Under the pieces are notes generated by a model, which did no database searches, was not told the origin of the DNA, and worked only from the letters and a program-made list of their open reading frames with translations. A DNA stretch of 19,444 bases from CAZGVV01 sp964529155 (GTDB taxonomy: Bacteria > Pseudomonadota > Alphaproteobacteria > Rickettsiales > SXRF01), in NCBI GenBank assembly GCA_964529155.1, contig CAZGVV010000040.1, forward strand, positions 1 through 19,444, in the 5' to 3' direction. The position numbers and the translations under genes were made by a program. Of the stretch, positions 1 through 6,633 are shown one piece after another. Positions within the stretch are counted from its first letter, which is position 1; every line of letters starts with the position of its first letter.

Positions 1-223
1 CCGGTTGCGGCGGGTTTAGGGGAAACACCATACCGGCATTTTGGGGCATGGAGCTGCGCTGCATAAGGCCATGTTCCTGCTCTTGCGGTGTGCGGGCGAT
101 TTCCACATCGAAGACAATTTTTCCTTCCTGCGTGTGCACCGTAAGCGGGGAAGCTATGGCCTGGCCGCAAGCAACATACAGGAATATAACAAAAATAGCG
201 CAAAACTGTAACACAATCTTCAT
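1..223 (-). CDS. DUF192 (UPF0127) family secreted protein, partial
   Basis: Reading the reverse strand from an ATG at 223-221 gives an ORF still open at the window edge (74 codons seen). Residues 1 to about 25 form a signal peptide (charged start MKIV, hydrophobic core, cleavage probably after AIA). The mature part shows the DUF192 hallmark: a beta strand ending in VEIARTPQEQEHGLM, then QRSSMP and GMVFPL, matching the family pattern of GLM-x-R followed by GM-x-F. DUF192 proteins are small periplasmic or exported proteins of unknown biochemical role, and the usual length of about 150 residues means roughly half is missing. A GAGGGAG Shine-Dalgarno stretch lies about 9 nt upstream. It is divergent from the gene at 272, so the 48-bp gap must hold both promoters. 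Family assignment is fairly secure; function is unknown. Confidence 0.8.
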   Translation of the reverse strand, partial: MKIVLQFCAIFVIFLYVACGQAIASPLTVHTQEGKIVFDVEIARTPQEQEHGLMQRSSMPQNAGMVFPLNPPQP

Positions 224-271
224 ACACGGGCTCCCTCAAGGCTGCTATAGTATTTATAGAGGAATCTATAC

Positions 272-1375
272 ATGACCACCACACGTTTATTCACCGGCGC
301 ACGCGGCCCCAATAGTACTATTGGGGAAGCCGCGCGCTTGAAAAAATGGGAGATCATGAAGGGCGGCTCGATCGCCATGAGTTCGAATGAGCGCTATAAA
401 CATATCATGACGAAGAAGATCGCCGAGTTTCAGCAAAAATCGCGGACCAATACACGCCAAGGCTTTGAACTCTCCACCCGCGCACGACAAGCATTAGAAG
501 ACATTGCTAAACGCAAGGCAATGAAAGAAGAAAAAGCGATGCGCCAGATGGTGGTGATTAAACCACGCAATTATGGCGAGCTAGGGAATCTGGATGCGAA
601 AGGCCGGGTGTATGATCAGGCCGGTAATATCGTGCTTAAGATCAACCGCAAGAATGGCAAGATCAATACCATGGGCGGCATGACCATCGGTAAATACCGC
701 GCGAAGCGTATGGGTACGCATGGATTGATTAAGGACGGCATTGTAAAATTCAGCCCCTATCATATCAAATTACGGCAAATGATGGCGCAACAGCAATTGC
801 AGCAGATGTATAATGCTAACGGCTATAACCCATCAACAGCGGCCAGTGTGTATGGCTATGGCGACGAGGATGCGTCGGCAGTGAATATTTATGGAAAAAA
901 CAGCACAGGATATGAAGCCGAATCCGTATCGCCGGTATATGGCCGCTCACCGCATCAGCGCGGTGGCAGCGTCGGCGTTAACGGCTGGGGTGTAATGAGC
1001 AATAACGTACTCGGGATGTTTGCTGAAGATACGTGGGGCAACTTCCGCGACAACGTATGGGGCGGCACACACAATAACGTATGGGGCGGACTGGGCGATG
1101 ATGGCAGCCTGTGGAGTGGCAATGGCAGCGGGGCATGGGGTAAATCACGCGGTGCAGGCATATGGGGCAGCAGTGGCACGGGCGGCGTCTGGGGTAGCAG
1201 CGGCGGACGACGCATTTTTGGCACCGGTAATGGCAAAAATTACCTGGCCAAGGCATTCTGGACTGCATTGGGCATGACACGCCTGGGCAGCAAGCTGGCA
1301 GCTCGTAGCACGGCAAAATCCAAATTTATGGCTAATTTACGGTCAGTTCGGACAACCGGACGCACTGTCAACTAA
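272..1375 (+). CDS. Unrecognised protein with C-terminal Trp-Gly octad repeats
   Basis: I do not recognise this 367-residue protein. Residues 1-100 are basic and probably helical, with no signal peptide or membrane segment. Residues 100-145 look like short beta repeats (GRVYDQAGNIVLK, then NGKINTMGG and IGKYRAK). Residues 190-225 contain three aromatic-Gly motifs (VYGYG, NIYGK, PVYGR). Residues 237-319 hold about ten repeats of roughly eight residues with a central W-G (W239, W255, W263, W271, W281, W289, W298, W307, with Leu or Phe replacing Trp in two units). The tail is basic. The chosen ATG has AGAGGA about 8 nt upstream; an ATG at 356 with GGGAG just before it is an alternative and would put the palindrome at 307-326 in the leader. 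A TATAGT at 246-251 could be the -10 box. Low complexity and Trp/Gly/Asn bias suggest a structural or surface protein, but this is inference. Confidence 0.75.
   Translation: MTTTRLFTGARGPNSTIGEAARLKKWEIMKGGSIAMSSNERYKHIMTKKIAEFQQKSRTNTRQGFELSTRARQALEDIAKRKAMKEEKAMRQMVVIKPRNYGELGNLDAKGRVYDQAGNIVLKINRKNGKINTMGGMTIGKYRAKRMGTHGLIKDGIVKFSPYHIKLRQMMAQQQLQQMYNANGYNPSTAASVYGYGDEDASAVNIYGKNSTGYEAESVSPVYGRSPHQRGGSVGVNGWGVMSNNVLGMFAEDTWGNFRDNVWGGTHNNVWGGLGDDGSLWSGNGSGAWGKSRGAGIWGSSGTGGVWGSSGGRRIFGTGNGKNYLAKAFWTALGMTRLGSKLAARSTAKSKFMANLRSVRTTGRTVN
307..326. repeat. Perfect 20-bp palindrome
   Basis: CCCCAATAGTACTATTGGGG is its own reverse complement over all 20 bases. It lies 35 nt inside the longest reading of the gene at 272, or in its 5' leader if translation begins at 356. 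As RNA it would give a 7-bp stem with a 6-nt loop; as DNA it could bind a dimeric protein. No second copy was noticed in the window. Confidence 0.85.
980..1231 (+). repeat. Coding tandem repeats (Trp-Gly octads)
   Basis: About ten degenerate 24-27 bp units encode x-x-W-G-x-x-x-x. Successive units read NGWGVMSN, NVLGMFAE, DTWGNFRD, NVWGGTHN, NVWGGLGDDG, SLWSGNGS, GAWGKSRG, GIWGSSGT, GVWGSSGG and RIFGTGN. The Trp codon is always TGG and spacing between Trp residues is 8 to 10. The last units (GSSGT/GSSGG) are most alike, suggesting recent duplication at that end. Confidence 0.85.
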
Positions 1376-1462
1376 ATCCTCCTACTCAATTACCCTAAGC
1401 ACACTATTGTTCCTTTATATGCGGTGTGCAACCTTACGCATTTGTAATTCCCTGTTCATCGT

Positions 1463-1476
1463 TTCGCAGTTGCGAA
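1463..1476. repeat. Short inverted repeat upstream of the lipoprotein gene
   Basis: TTCGCA and TGCGAA are perfect inverted arms separated by GT, about 65 bp before the start codon at 1542. The position would suit an operator or a small hairpin. The rest of the 166-bp gap (1376-1541) shows no convincing paired -35/-10 boxes to me. Confidence 0.4.
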
Positions 1477-1541
1477 GGCCGATGTTTTGTGGAATAACAG
1501 AGCTATTCAGCATATTGTAACCTCGTTTAGGAGACCTTTTT

Positions 1542-2054
1542 ATGCATATTCGTCAATTTTTAGCCGTATCGGTAGCGGCCCTGACCTTAGCTGCATGTAC
1601 CCAGCAAAACGGCATGCCCAATAGCGGCGTGTTGAATGGCGGCGGCGTAAACAAACAAGACATGGGCACTGTGCTTGGCGCAGGCGCCGGTGGGTTACTG
1701 GGCAATCAAATCGGTGGCGGCCGTGGGCGCGCAGTGGCAACCGTGGGTGGTTTGCTGCTGGGTGGGTTCCTCGGTAATCGCATAGGTGAATCATTAGACG
1801 ACGTGGACCGGATGAAAGCAGAACAGACCACACAACGCGCGCTGGAAACAGCACAACCAGGTCAGGCCTTGCCATGGCAGGGTCAACAAGCCGGTGTTTC
1901 CGGTGTCGTGATTCCACAAGCGCCTTACCAGACTCCGCAGGGCTATTGCCGTGAATTCCAACAAAAAATTACCGTTGGCGGCAAAACTCAAAGCGGTTAT
2001 GGAACAGCCTGCCGCCAGCCGGATGGCAGCTGGAAAATCGTTTCTCAGCAATAG
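1542..2054 (+). CDS. Glycine-zipper surface-antigen lipoprotein (17 kDa antigen type)
   Basis: This 170-residue protein begins with a lipoprotein signal peptide ending in the lipobox LAAC, so Cys19 would be acylated and the protein anchored, probably in the outer membrane. Residues 41-83 form a glycine-zipper two-helix hairpin (MGTVLGAGAGGLLGNQIGGG, then VGGLLLGGFLGNRIG), the hallmark of the rickettsial 17 kDa surface antigen family. The C-terminal part carries YCREFQ and GTACRQPDGSWKIV, typical of the same surface-antigen group; Cys136 and Cys157 could form a disulfide. The start ATG is preceded by TTTAGGAGA about 8 nt upstream, a strong ribosome binding site. It ends 12 nt before the longest reading of fabI, so the two may share a transcript. 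The family is confident; the precise role in envelope integrity is unknown. Confidence 0.88.
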   Translation: MHIRQFLAVSVAALTLAACTQQNGMPNSGVLNGGGVNKQDMGTVLGAGAGGLLGNQIGGGRGRAVATVGGLLLGGFLGNRIGESLDDVDRMKAEQTTQRALETAQPGQALPWQGQQAGVSGVVIPQAPYQTPQGYCREFQQKITVGGKTQSGYGTACRQPDGSWKIVSQQ

Positions 2055-2066
2055 TTAGCATCACGA

Positions 2067-2939
2067 ATGACTGCAGCGACCACTACTGTATCGATGGGGG
2101 AGACGGAGAAATCCGTAGCCCCCCCTTCTATCCCGCAAGGCTCCCTGATGAAGGGCAAACGTGGCCTCATTATGGGCCTGGCGAATGATAAATCTTTAGC
2201 CTGGGGCATCAGCCGCTATCTGCGGGCGCAAGGCGCAGAACTGGCTTTCACCTTTCAAGGTGAAGCTTTGGAAAAGCGGGTGCGACCATTGGCAGCATCG
2301 TTGGATTCTAAATTGGTGTTACCCTGCGATGTATCGGATATGGCCAGTGTCGAGGCACTGTTTGATGCCCTCTCCAAAGAATGGGGAGAAATGGATTTTC
2401 TGGTTCATGCTATTGCCTACTCGGATAAAAATGAATTAAAAGGCCGCTACGTAGACACCAGCCTGGAGAATTTCCAGCTGACCATGAATGTGTCTTGCTA
2501 TTCCTTCACCATGCTTGCCCGCCGCGCAGAAGCGATGATGACCAAAGGCGGCAGCATGATCACCCTTACCTATTTAGGCGCGGAACGCGTAGTCCCGCAT
2601 TATAATGTAATGGGTGTAGCGAAAGCGGCATTGGAAGCCAGTGTGCGCTTCCTGGCTGCGGATTTAGGAGAAAAAAATATTCGGGTAAATGCTATTTCGG
2701 CTGGCCCGGTTAAAACGCTTGCTGCCTCCGGCATCGGCGATTTTCGTTATATTCTGAAATGGAACGAATATAATTCCCCTCTCCGCCGCAATACCACCAT
2801 TGAAGACGTTGGCGGCGCTGCCTTGTTCCTGCTCTCTGAACTGGGATCAGGCACGACCGGGGAAATTCTGCATGTGGATTCCGGATATCACGTGGTGGGT
2901 ATGAAACGCGCCGATGCACCGGATATTGCGACGGTGTAA
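2067..2939 (+). CDS. fabI: Enoyl-[acyl-carrier-protein] reductase, NADH type
   Basis: FabI reduces trans-2-enoyl-ACP in the last step of each cycle of type II fatty acid elongation, in the cytoplasm. The sequence matches the short-chain dehydrogenase-like FabI fold throughout: nucleotide-binding start KRGLIMGLANDKSLAWGIS (31-49), CDV at 87-89, and the catalytic stretch TYLGAERVVPHYNVMGVAK with Tyr169, active Tyr179 and Lys186. It continues NAISAGPVKTLAASGI and TIEDVGGAALFL as in other proteobacterial FabI. The longest ORF (290 aa) carries about 27 extra N-terminal residues. No ribosome site precedes the ATG at 2067, whereas the ATG at 2148 has AAGG 7 nt upstream and gives 263 residues, the usual family length; I suspect that is the true start. 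The Tyr-x6-Lys spacing separates it from FabG-like reductases. Confidence 0.95.
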   Translation: MTAATTTVSMGETEKSVAPPSIPQGSLMKGKRGLIMGLANDKSLAWGISRYLRAQGAELAFTFQGEALEKRVRPLAASLDSKLVLPCDVSDMASVEALFDALSKEWGEMDFLVHAIAYSDKNELKGRYVDTSLENFQLTMNVSCYSFTMLARRAEAMMTKGGSMITLTYLGAERVVPHYNVMGVAKAALEASVRFLAADLGEKNIRVNAISAGPVKTLAASGIGDFRYILKWNEYNSPLRRNTTIEDVGGAALFLLSELGSGTTGEILHVDSGYHVVGMKRADAPDIATV

Positions 2940-2966
2940 CCCCGTTTCAGTGGATAAGAATGTGCT

Positions 2967-3413
2967 ATGTCTACAGAGGACCAGCGGGATAATAATTTAA
3001 AAAAATGGTTTGTAAGCGTAGGCATGCTTGATCCTGTGCATTTGGAGCCCAAAAGAACGCTACTGTCCAAGTTAGATTTAAAAAATTCATTAGCAACTTT
3101 TCGGGCAAAATATTTTCCTGTTTTTGAAGCTTATATAGATAATTTGACTGACAGTGGAATTTCAGAAAAAAAAACGCGCTCAGCGCAATTCGAAGAATTA
3201 ATGTGTAAATTCCAAAAAGTGGACGTTACTTCCGTACATTTCACACAAGATCAAAGCACAATGCTAAAAGTAATACTACTTGAGGCTACTACTGATCATC
3301 ACAAATATGCATGTTCTGCGGATGACAAAGCAGAAATGGTGTGCGCTTATAATGACTATTGTATTCTACATGATAGCTTGTATCCTGCACAGCATTCAGC
3401 CCTAAGCATTTAA
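2967..3413 (+). CDS. Hypothetical protein, AT-rich, between fabI and aroC
   Basis: I do not recognise this 148-residue ORF. It is predicted mostly helical and soluble, with no signal peptide, no membrane segment, and four cysteines (80, 116, 126, 132), the last three in the C-terminal third. Its base composition is visibly richer in A and T than fabI and aroC on either side, and it uses many AAA, TTT, TTA and ATA-type codons, which suggests later acquisition. It sits 27 nt after fabI and its stop is 5 nt before the aroC start, so it would be co-transcribed and perhaps translationally linked to aroC. No strong Shine-Dalgarno is visible before the ATG at 2967. The full-length open frame in a tight gene order supports a real gene; the function is open. 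Confidence 0.6.
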   Translation: MSTEDQRDNNLKKWFVSVGMLDPVHLEPKRTLLSKLDLKNSLATFRAKYFPVFEAYIDNLTDSGISEKKTRSAQFEELMCKFQKVDVTSVHFTQDQSTMLKVILLEATTDHHKYACSADDKAEMVCAYNDYCILHDSLYPAQHSALSI

Positions 3414-3418
3414 GTCGG

Positions 3419-4492
3419 ATGACCGCAAACACCTTTGGCCGCTTGTTTCGATTCACCAGCTGGGGCGAGAGCCATGGCGTGGCGATTGGCTGCGTGGTGG
3501 ACGGGGTTCCGGCGCGGATTCCGTTGAGTGAAGCCGATATTCAGCCGTGGCTGGACCAACGCCGCCCGGCGCAGTCGCGCCACACCACGCAACGCAAAGA
3601 AAGTGACGCGGTGCGGATTTTATCCGGCGTGTTTGAAGGCCTAACCACCGGCGCACCGATTAGCCTGGTGATTGAGAACGAAGACCAAAAATCCAAAGAC
3701 TACGCGGAGATTAAAGACAAATTCCGCCCGGGGCATGCGGATTACACCTATTTCATGAAATACGGCATTCGTGATTACCGTGGAGGCGGGCGGTCTTCGG
3801 CGCGGGAAACAGCAATGCGGGTGGCAGCAGGGGCCATTGCGCGGAAAATACTGGGTGGCATTACAGTGCGCGGCGCATTGATTCAAATAGGCGATCAGTG
3901 CATGGACCGCACGCGATGGAATTGGGCGGAAAGAGAGCGCAACCCGTTTTGGTGCCCCGACGCAATCGCAGCAGCGCACTGGGAGACTTATCTGGATGGC
4001 ATCCGTAAATCCGGCTCGTCAGTCGGCGCAGTGATTGAAGTGGTGGCAGAAGGCGTGCCGGTGGGACTCGGCGCACCACTGTATAATAAGCTTGATGCCG
4101 ATATTGCCGGGGCGCTGATGAGCATCAATGCAGTCAAAGGTGTAGAAATTGGCGATGGCTTTGCTGCTGCCGCGTTGCAGGGCGAACATAATGCCGATTG
4201 CATGCGGATGGATGGAGAACATGTGGCATTTACCAGCAACCACGCCGGGGGTATTCTAGGCGGGATTTCCAGCGGGCAGCCGATTGTGGCGCGCTTTGCG
4301 GTGAAGCCAACAAGTTCGATTTTAACGCCGGTGGATACCATCGATGTGCATGGCCAGAACACAATGATTCAAACCAAAGGTCGCCATGATCCGTGCGTGG
4401 GTATCCGTGCCGTACCAGTAGGCGAAGCCATGATGGCGTGCGTACTGGCTGACCACCTGCTGCAATTCAGGGCATATGGGGGAGCATCATGA
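3419..4492 (+). CDS. aroC: Chorismate synthase
   Basis: AroC converts 5-enolpyruvylshikimate-3-phosphate to chorismate using reduced FMN, the last step of the shikimate pathway feeding aromatic amino acids and folate. The 357-residue product is normal length and carries all family signatures: SWGESHG (14-20), the GGRSSARETAMRVAAGA block, and RHDPCVGIRAVPVGEAM near the C-terminus. QRRPAQSRHTTQRKESD contains the conserved Arg-rich substrate and flavin region. The ATG lies 5 nt after the stop of the preceding ORF. The gene overlaps the following asmA-like gene by four bases (ATGA), so the two are likely translationally coupled. Nothing looks damaged. Confidence 0.97.
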   Translation: MTANTFGRLFRFTSWGESHGVAIGCVVDGVPARIPLSEADIQPWLDQRRPAQSRHTTQRKESDAVRILSGVFEGLTTGAPISLVIENEDQKSKDYAEIKDKFRPGHADYTYFMKYGIRDYRGGGRSSARETAMRVAAGAIARKILGGITVRGALIQIGDQCMDRTRWNWAERERNPFWCPDAIAAAHWETYLDGIRKSGSSVGAVIEVVAEGVPVGLGAPLYNKLDADIAGALMSINAVKGVEIGDGFAAAALQGEHNADCMRMDGEHVAFTSNHAGGILGGISSGQPIVARFAVKPTSSILTPVDTIDVHGQNTMIQTKGRHDPCVGIRAVPVGEAMMACVLADHLLQFRAYGGAS

Positions 4493-6477
4493 AAAAACTG
4501 CTAAAATGGGCGGCAGCATTGATATTGGTGCTAATTATTGTGGCGGTGGCTTTACCGTTTTTGATTCCGGCGGATCGTTATAAGGCGGAAATCATCAACC
4601 GGGTTCAGGGACTCACCGGGCGCGATCTGGTGATTGGCGGCGCCATGCACATGCGGGTGTTTCCAAGCCTCGGCGTAACCATTGAAGACGCCACACTTTC
4701 CAATGCGCCGGGCTTTACGACCGCGGAAATGATGAAGGTGCATAGACTTACCGCAGATGTAGCGCTTATGCCGTTGCTACACGGCGAAGTGCAGGTAAAG
4801 CGCTTTGTATTGGATCAGCCGGTTATCTATTTGGAAATTAATTCCAAAGGAGCGCCAAACTGGGAGTTTAAGCCGGAAACACGTCTGGCGCTTGTCTCCC
4901 CGGATGTCGGCCTTGTTGCTTCGGCGGAAGCAGCAGATAGCGCCATGCTTGCTCGCTTAGCACAGATACGTCTGGGAGAGCTTGGCATTACTGATGGCGT
5001 GGTGGATTACAATGATATGCGGGCGCATAAGCATTACCAATTATCCGCCGTAGAGGTGAATGCAGCCATGCCCACCATCAGCGAACCACTGAAGATAACG
5101 GGAACCGCAACGTATAATGCTGCACCGGTTTCTGTAACGTTAAGCATGGACAATATGAAGGCTTTGCTGGAAGGCAGCAAAGCAGCCACGGCGTTTGCAC
5201 TAAAGGGAGCGCCACTGACCCTGACGTTTGACGGTATTCTCACCTTAAAAAGCGCAGAAGGTACTATTGATGTTGCAGCCCCTTCCCTGCCAAAACTTAC
5301 AGCATGGGCAGGCACGCCGATGGCGTGGGAAGGCGCTGCCCCGCTGGCGTTTTCCGCACGCGGGCCCCTTACCTGTACTGAATCCCGCTGCGCGCTGGCT
5401 AATGGTGATATTATTCTCGATGCGATTGCAGCCAAAGGTTCCGTAGCGATTGCATTGGGTGAAGCACTTCCAAAAATCGAAGCAAAGCTTACGACCAATG
5501 AACTGGATTTAAATCCATACCTGGGTACACACGAAAAACATGCCTCAGTTAGCTCGCTTTTTATTGCCAATGCCGAAGCTGCCGCAGGGCCTGAGGATTG
5601 GAGCAACGCACCGATAGATATTTCCTCGCTGCGCGCATTTAATGCCGATGTGACGATCACCACGCCCGGCATAAAATATGCGCAATTTGTTCTGGGAAAG
5701 ACATCGCTACATACTACCGTGTCCAACAGCATACTGAAAATGGAAGCACCGTCCGTACGCCTCTATGACGGTAATGGGAACGCTTATTTTACAGCAGATG
5801 CGCGCAATGCAGTTCCTGCATTTAGCTATACTCTTTCCTTTAAAGAGCTGAACCTGCTGGCGTTACTACGCGCGCTTAATGGGTTTGACCGCTTGACAGG
5901 CACCGCAGAGTTTCATGGGCAAGGTGAAAGCCATGGCAGCTCTTTAAAAGCATTGATTAGTGCATTAAGCGGGAGAGGAATGATTGGGGTGCAGAATGGC
6001 AGCTTCCGTGGCATTAATTTGGGGCAAGCGGCGCGCGATATTACTTCCCTTATAAAATTGAATGCACTTACCGGCGCACAGCAAACGGATTTTTCNNNNN
6101 NNNNNTTGTTGGGGGGAAGTTATACTATTGCACAGGGAATAATTCATAATGATGACTTTTCACTGGATAGCCCACAAACGCAAATGAATGTAAAGGGCGC
6201 AGGGACAGTGGATTTACCTCAACAGCGCCTTAATTACCGCCTTGTTCCCACAATTGCAGGAGTCGCAAAGGCAGGGAAAGAAGGAACGGATTTAAGCGTG
6301 CCGCTAACTATTGAAGGCCCGTGGAGCGCGCTTTCTATCCGCCCGGAATTAACGGCCCAGAACATTCAGCAAAATGTGAAAGCGGTGAAGGAGCAAGTGA
6401 AAAATATCCGTGATAATTTTAAAGATATAAAGAAAAATCCGGATGCGCTGAAAGGCCTGTTAAACGGATTGCGTTAA
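4489..6477 (+). CDS. AsmA-family envelope protein
   Basis: The 662-residue ORF begins with a membrane anchor (residues about 4-27, after MKKLLKW) followed by a long periplasmic region. The start region has the AsmA pattern: IPADRYKAEIINRVQGLTGRDLVIGG, then GVTIEDATLSNAPGF and ADVALMPLLHGEVQVKRFVL. The end has the AsmA C-terminal block (GRGMIGVQNGSFRGINLGQ, GSYTIAQGIIHNDDF, GAGTVDLPQQRLNYRLVP, and SIRPEL). AsmA-like proteins resemble bridge-like lipid transfer proteins and influence outer-membrane lipid and protein homeostasis. Its ATGA overlap with aroC suggests coupling. Ten N interrupt the C-terminal domain at 6096-6105, but the frame after them is the right one. The last about 45 residues are a charged Lys-rich tail. 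It could equally be labelled a YhdP/TamB-like relative, but the C-terminal block favours AsmA. Confidence 0.88.
   Translation: MKKLLKWAAALILVLIIVAVALPFLIPADRYKAEIINRVQGLTGRDLVIGGAMHMRVFPSLGVTIEDATLSNAPGFTTAEMMKVHRLTADVALMPLLHGEVQVKRFVLDQPVIYLEINSKGAPNWEFKPETRLALVSPDVGLVASAEAADSAMLARLAQIRLGELGITDGVVDYNDMRAHKHYQLSAVEVNAAMPTISEPLKITGTATYNAAPVSVTLSMDNMKALLEGSKAATAFALKGAPLTLTFDGILTLKSAEGTIDVAAPSLPKLTAWAGTPMAWEGAAPLAFSARGPLTCTESRCALANGDIILDAIAAKGSVAIALGEALPKIEAKLTTNELDLNPYLGTHEKHASVSSLFIANAEAAAGPEDWSNAPIDISSLRAFNADVTITTPGIKYAQFVLGKTSLHTTVSNSILKMEAPSVRLYDGNGNAYFTADARNAVPAFSYTLSFKELNLLALLRALNGFDRLTGTAEFHGQGESHGSSLKALISALSGRGMIGVQNGSFRGINLGQAARDITSLIKLNALTGAQQTDFXXXXLLGGSYTIAQGIIHNDDFSLDSPQTQMNVKGAGTVDLPQQRLNYRLVPTIAGVAKAGKEGTDLSVPLTIEGPWSALSIRPELTAQNIQQNVKAVKEQVKNIRDNFKDIKKNPDALKGLLNGLR
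6096..6105. other. Assembly gap (10 N) inside the AsmA-family gene
   Basis: A run of ten N separates TDF-Ser(TC-) from LLGGSYTI in the reading frame. Ten N is a usual placeholder, so the real gap length is unknown. A single missing base would give TDFSLLGGSYTI, which fits the TDFxxLxxSxxI pattern I associate with AsmA C-terminal domains. Confidence 0.95.
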
Positions 6478-6488
6478 GTGAATGCTGA

Positions 6489-6631
6489 TATAGTCATTCC
6501 ACTTTAACATTATACATGGCTGCAAATACTGCTTTCTGCGCTTCCTGTGCTCACATACACGTCTACGCTGCGCTCCGGTTCTCGAAAATACTATTTTGGC
6601 CTACGTATAATGTTAAATTGAAATAACTATA
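6489..6631. mobile_element. 143-bp inverted-repeat element, copy 1 (MITE-like)
   Basis: The element starts TATAGTCATTCCACTTTAAC and ends with the imperfect reverse complement, AATTGAAATAACTATA. Aligned by eye with the reverse complement of 15349-15491 it has the same length and about 16 differences. The arms pair over roughly 27 bases with a few mismatches; the inner left arm has drifted compared with copy 2. Terminal TA on both sides would fit a TA target duplication as in IS630/Tc1-type MITEs, but that is inference. It fills the gap between the convergent asmA-like gene (stop 11 nt away) and exonuclease III (stop 2 nt away), where it could act as a two-way terminator. Confidence 0.8.
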
Positions 6632-6633
6632 AT

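Noticed and set aside
48..275. 75-codon forward frame at the window start
   Set aside because: It is the antisense of the DUF192 gene and overlaps its promoter region.
978..1316. Two reverse-strand frames rich in Pro or Cys
   Set aside because: Both are shadows of the Trp-Gly repeat region; the regular repeats in the forward gene leave long open frames on the other strand.
5034..5732. 232-codon open frame on the reverse strand
   Set aside because: It is the antisense of the AsmA-family gene, has low-complexity Ala/Ser composition and no family resemblance.
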